A stretch of 6,557 nt of DNA from an uncultured Agathobaculum sp. (GTDB lineage Bacteria > Bacillota > Clostridia > Oscillospirales > Butyricicoccaceae): NCBI GenBank assembly GCA_944380945.1, contig CALWJG010000090.1, positions 1 through 6,557 of the forward strand, given 5' to 3'. A program made the position numbers and the translations under genes. Below are positions 5,181 to 6,557 of this stretch, one piece after another (the first letter of the stretch is position 1; each line of letters opens with the position of its first letter). The notes beneath the pieces are model-generated. The model did no database searches and was not told the DNA's origin. It was given only the letters and a program-made list of their open reading frames with translations.

Positions 5181-5777
5181 GCTCTCACCTTCCTCCTCCG
5201 GATCCTCAGCCGGCTCTGCCGGCGCCTCCATGCCAAAGCCCTCGGCCACGCCGTCCGCGATCGCGCGGGCGATGGCGTCGAACTGCCGGCCGTACAGCTC
5301 CATGTCGTCCTTGTCGTCGATGAAGCACGTCTCGATCAGCGCATGGCTCACGCCGCGCCCAAAAACGTGCTTGAGCACCGCCAGCCCGGTGCTGCGCTTG
5401 ACGCCGCGGTTTTTGAAGCCCAGCGCGCACACGCGCCGCAGCACTGCCTGCTCGACCGTCACGCCCTTCTCATTCTCGTGCACATAGATCTCCGTGCCCG
5501 TGGTGCGGCCGTCGCCCTTGGGGTCGTTCGCCGCGCTGTTCAGGTGCAGCTCCATGACGTAGCCGATGCCCGAGAGCGGCAGGCTGCCGCCCTGCATCAC
5601 GACCTTGTAGGCGTCCTTGGACTGGTCGTACATGGCCACCTCGAAGCCGCGCGCCTTGAGCAGCGGCGCGAGCGCGTCCGCCATGCGCCGCGTCTCGACC
5701 GCCTCGGTGTAGCCGCACCCGACCGCCCCGCTGTCATACGGCGTCCCGCCGTGGCCGGCGATGAGTAAGATCTTCAT
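4959..5777 (-). CDS. Phage endolysin, N-acetylmuramoyl-L-alanine amidase (Amidase_3)
   Basis: This 272-residue enzyme should cut the bond between N-acetylmuramic acid and L-alanine in peptidoglycan to release phage. The zinc amidase domain spans about residues 1-180: GHGG with His9, Glu25 in GYTEA, His78 in ELHLNS and catalytic Glu149 in ALIETCF. An acidic Pro/Glu linker (about 187-203) leads to a C-terminal domain (about 204-272) with KSIDDVPDYWQQEV and NDVNMRQEAL, likely for wall binding and reminiscent of repeats in other clostridial phage lysins. There is no signal peptide, as expected for holin-dependent export. The second of two adjacent ATGs (5777) is best placed, 5 nt after AAAGGAG. 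The gene follows holin on the same strand and has a strong internal start at 5180. Confidence 0.92.
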   Translation of the reverse strand: MKILLIAGHGGTPYDSGAVGCGYTEAVETRRMADALAPLLKARGFEVAMYDQSKDAYKVVMQGGSLPLSGIGYVMELHLNSAANDPKGDGRTTGTEIYVHENEKGVTVEQAVLRRVCALGFKNRGVKRSTGLAVLKHVFGRGVSHALIETCFIDDKDDMELYGRQFDAIARAIADGVAEGFGMEAPAEPAEDPEEEGESMTQAAQAAFEAMYDKVNPLYKSIDDVPDYWQQEVRAMLDCGAIDGGTADDPNDVNMRQEALKAAIVAYRAARG

Positions 5778-5959
5778 CATGTCTCCTTTCCCGGGGCAAG
5801 CAACGTGCCCCGCCTTGACTTCGGCGGTGCGTCCGGTATCACTGCAGCACCAAACGGGCGCTGCAGGCGAGCCGCTACCCCGATCACACAGTGCGGCCAA
5901 CCGTATACCGTCCCGCGCCGCCCGGTGTCATTTTTCCGCCCTTTTCGGGCGGTTATCAT
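5777..5959 (-). CDS. Doubtful 60-codon ORF filling the holin-endolysin gap
   Basis: This frame starts at ATG 5959, overlapping the holin stop as ATGA, and ends with TGA at 5779-5777, overlapping the endolysin start as TGATG. That exact fit suggests translational coupling. Against it, the protein is Arg/Gly/Pro-rich with no recognisable domain or membrane segment, the ribosome site is only a weak GGAAA, and the DNA holds three hairpins. It may be coding, or it may be a structured spacer. Confidence 0.25.
   Translation of the reverse strand: MITARKGRKNDTGRRGTVYGWPHCVIGVAARLQRPFGAAVIPDAPPKSRRGTLLAPGKET
5792..5952 (-). other. Spacer with three hairpins between holin and endolysin
   Basis: Three inverted repeats lie in this interval: CCGCCC/GGGCGG (5936-5941 with 5947-5952), CTGCAGC/GCTGCAG (5842-5848 with 5860-5866) and CGGGGCA/TGCCCCG (5792-5798 with 5806-5812). 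The last ends directly ahead of the endolysin ribosome site. None is followed by U on the minus strand, so they are not terminators for this operon. TCATTTTTCC is also directly repeated at 5928-5937 and 5956-5965, flanking the first hairpin. Confidence 0.5.
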
Positions 5960-6225
5960 TTTTCCAAGGGTTTTTCATACGTTTTTGCCCGGTCGCTGTC
6001 GGTCAAGCCGCTGGTGGTGGGGTCGTTGAGCGCGCTCCACACATTGCACACGATCAGAAACAGACAGTACGGGTTGCCCACCGCGCCGCGGAGCACCTCC
6101 CACACGCCCGCCCAGGTGGTCATATCTGAAGCGGTCAGGCCCGCATAGGCCAGCGCGGTCGCAAACGCGCCCAGCACGATCTGCACCCAGAAAACCGGGT
6201 TTTTGATCCGCACTTTCAGGTTCAT
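5956..6225 (-). CDS. Phage holin, phi-LC3 family
   Basis: This 89-residue membrane protein matches the phi-LC3-type holins of Gram-positive phages (Phage_holin_1). Holins gather in the cytoplasmic membrane and open holes at a set time so that the endolysin reaches the wall. The N-terminal MNLKVRIKNPVFW leads into a first hydrophobic helix (about 11-30), a short loop, and a second less hydrophobic segment (about 50-65). The C-terminal signature NDPTTSGLTDSDRAKTYEKP (67-86) is diagnostic. AGGAGGAG lies 5 nt before the ATG. The start overlaps the previous gene's stop by 4 nt as ATGA. No dual start of the lambda kind (two close Met codons) is visible. Confidence 0.93.
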   Translation of the reverse strand: MNLKVRIKNPVFWVQIVLGAFATALAYAGLTASDMTTWAGVWEVLRGAVGNPYCLFLIVCNVWSALNDPTTSGLTDSDRAKTYEKPLEK

Positions 6226-6467
6226 TCGTTCTCCTCCTTCTCCAGATCTCCGATGCGGTGGTTGGCCACACGGAGCCGTTCGTCCAGTACAGCATATTCC
6301 CGCTCCAGCTGATACGTGCGCGAAATCAGGTTGTTGTGCGCCTGCACCTTTTTCTCCAGCTGGCGCAGCCGGTACTGCGTCACCGTGCCGGATACATAGA
6401 TGCCGGCAAAGGTGCCGACCAGCGTGCCGAGCAGGCTCATGCCCGCGATGATGAGTTCGGTATCCAT
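6222..6467 (-). CDS. XhlA-like membrane-anchored coiled-coil lysis protein
   Basis: This 81-residue protein has an N-terminal membrane helix (about residues 5-25) with a GxxxGxxxG motif at Gly14, Gly18 and Gly22, which favours helix packing. A coiled coil follows (about 33-80) with regular heptad leucines and valines in QLEKKVQAHNNLISRTYQLE and onwards. Short proteins of this kind lie just upstream of holin in many Firmicute phages and are often grouped with haemolysin XhlA. Bacillus XhlA has its helix at the C-terminus, so the orientation here is reversed and the match is loose. A spanin-like role is another possibility. It has no ribosome site directly ahead of its ATG. Its stop overlaps the holin start. 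Confidence 0.75.
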   Translation of the reverse strand: MDTELIIAGMSLLGTLVGTFAGIYVSGTVTQYRLRQLEKKVQAHNNLISRTYQLEREYAVLDERLRVANHRIGDLEKEENE

Positions 6468-6498
6468 CCGGTCAGGGGGCGCGCCCCCTCACCTCCTT
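6468..6498 (-). promoter_or_regulatory. Ribosome site separated from its start by a palindromic hairpin
   Basis: The full anti-SD complement AAGGAGGTGA (6498-6489) lies 24 nt (from AGGAGG) before ATG 6467. Between them the palindrome GGGGGCGCGCCCCC (6488-6475) can fold into a 5-bp stem. Folding would leave an effective spacing of about 10 nt, so the hairpin may bring the site to the start. Confidence 0.4.
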
Positions 6499-6540
6499 CC
6501 GCTGTCCGGCCGCTGCCGGCGCCCTCGCCCGATGCCTCAT
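6472..6540 (-). CDS. Possible 22-codon leader ORF of the lysis cassette
   Basis: ATG at 6540 follows AAAGGAGG by 7 nt and opens a 22-residue Arg/Ala-rich frame (MRHRARAPAAAG, then QRKEVRGRAP). It stops at TGA 6474-6472, only 4 nt before the ATG of the coiled-coil protein. The strong ribosome site at the window edge must serve something, and reinitiation from this stop would explain how the next gene, lacking a close ribosome site, is translated. The peptide has no recognisable fold and may matter only for its translation. Confidence 0.35.
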   Translation of the reverse strand: MRHRARAPAAAGQRKEVRGRAP

Positions 6541-6557
6541 GCCTTTTCCTCCTTTCC

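Noticed and set aside
4800..5768. 322-codon plus-strand frame opposite the endolysin
   Set aside because: It has low-complexity Arg/Ala/Val/His content, runs through a strong terminator, and is antisense to a gene with intact amidase catalytic residues.
5778..5900. Upstream extension of the endolysin to 5900
   Set aside because: The extra residues have no amidase homology, and a clear ribosome site lies just before the 5777 start, where the family's N-terminal strand KILLIAGHGG begins.
5792..5952. Hairpins in the holin-endolysin gap as terminators
   Set aside because: On the transcribed minus strand they are followed by A-rich or mixed bases rather than a U tract.
1..6557. tRNA, rRNA, CRISPR array or insertion sequence
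   Set aside because: I saw no TpsiC-like GTTCGAATC element in a cloverleaf context, no regularly spaced direct repeats and no transposase-like frame.

Overview
The window reads as a GC-rich Firmicute, probably a gut-type Clostridium relative (class Clostridia). The grounds are strong AGGAGG-type ribosome binding sites, textbook sigma-A promoters (TTGACA/TATAAT), a YwaC-like stand-alone alarmone synthetase and a phi-LC3-type phage holin. This placement is inferred from gene content, not from a marker gene. All genes but one lie on the minus strand, so the window is best read from right to left.

Right part (about 4900-6557): the late lysis cassette of a prophage or phage remnant. In transcription order it holds a 22-codon leader ORF, a membrane-anchored coiled-coil protein resembling XhlA, a phi-LC3-family holin, a 178-nt spacer with three hairpins and a tightly fitting 60-codon ORF, and a zinc amidase endolysin. 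A bidirectional terminator closes the cassette. The first junctions are coupled by ATGA overlap or near-overlap. The endolysin has a strong internal start that could make its C-terminal domain separately.

Middle (about 3700-4900): an 84-codon orphan gene on the plus strand with its own promoter. Divergent from it is a two-gene operon of a small XRE repressor and a four-helix membrane protein. Its consensus promoter is followed at once by a perfect 12-bp inverted repeat, a likely auto-operator. This block sits between phage and host genes and may be prophage cargo or the host side of the junction.

Left part (1-3700): chromosomal-type genes. A small alarmone synthetase and rmuC form an operon whose promoter is embedded in the terminator of the preceding operon. 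A possible 33-residue amphipathic peptide gene follows. Last comes a perfect consensus promoter driving a structured RNA of about 160 nt that ends in a terminator-like hairpin, just upstream of an AI-2E/YtvI-family membrane protein gene. That RNA looks like an attenuator leader or a small RNA and is the most interesting non-coding signal here. The left edge has a hairpin terminator for a convergent gene outside the window.
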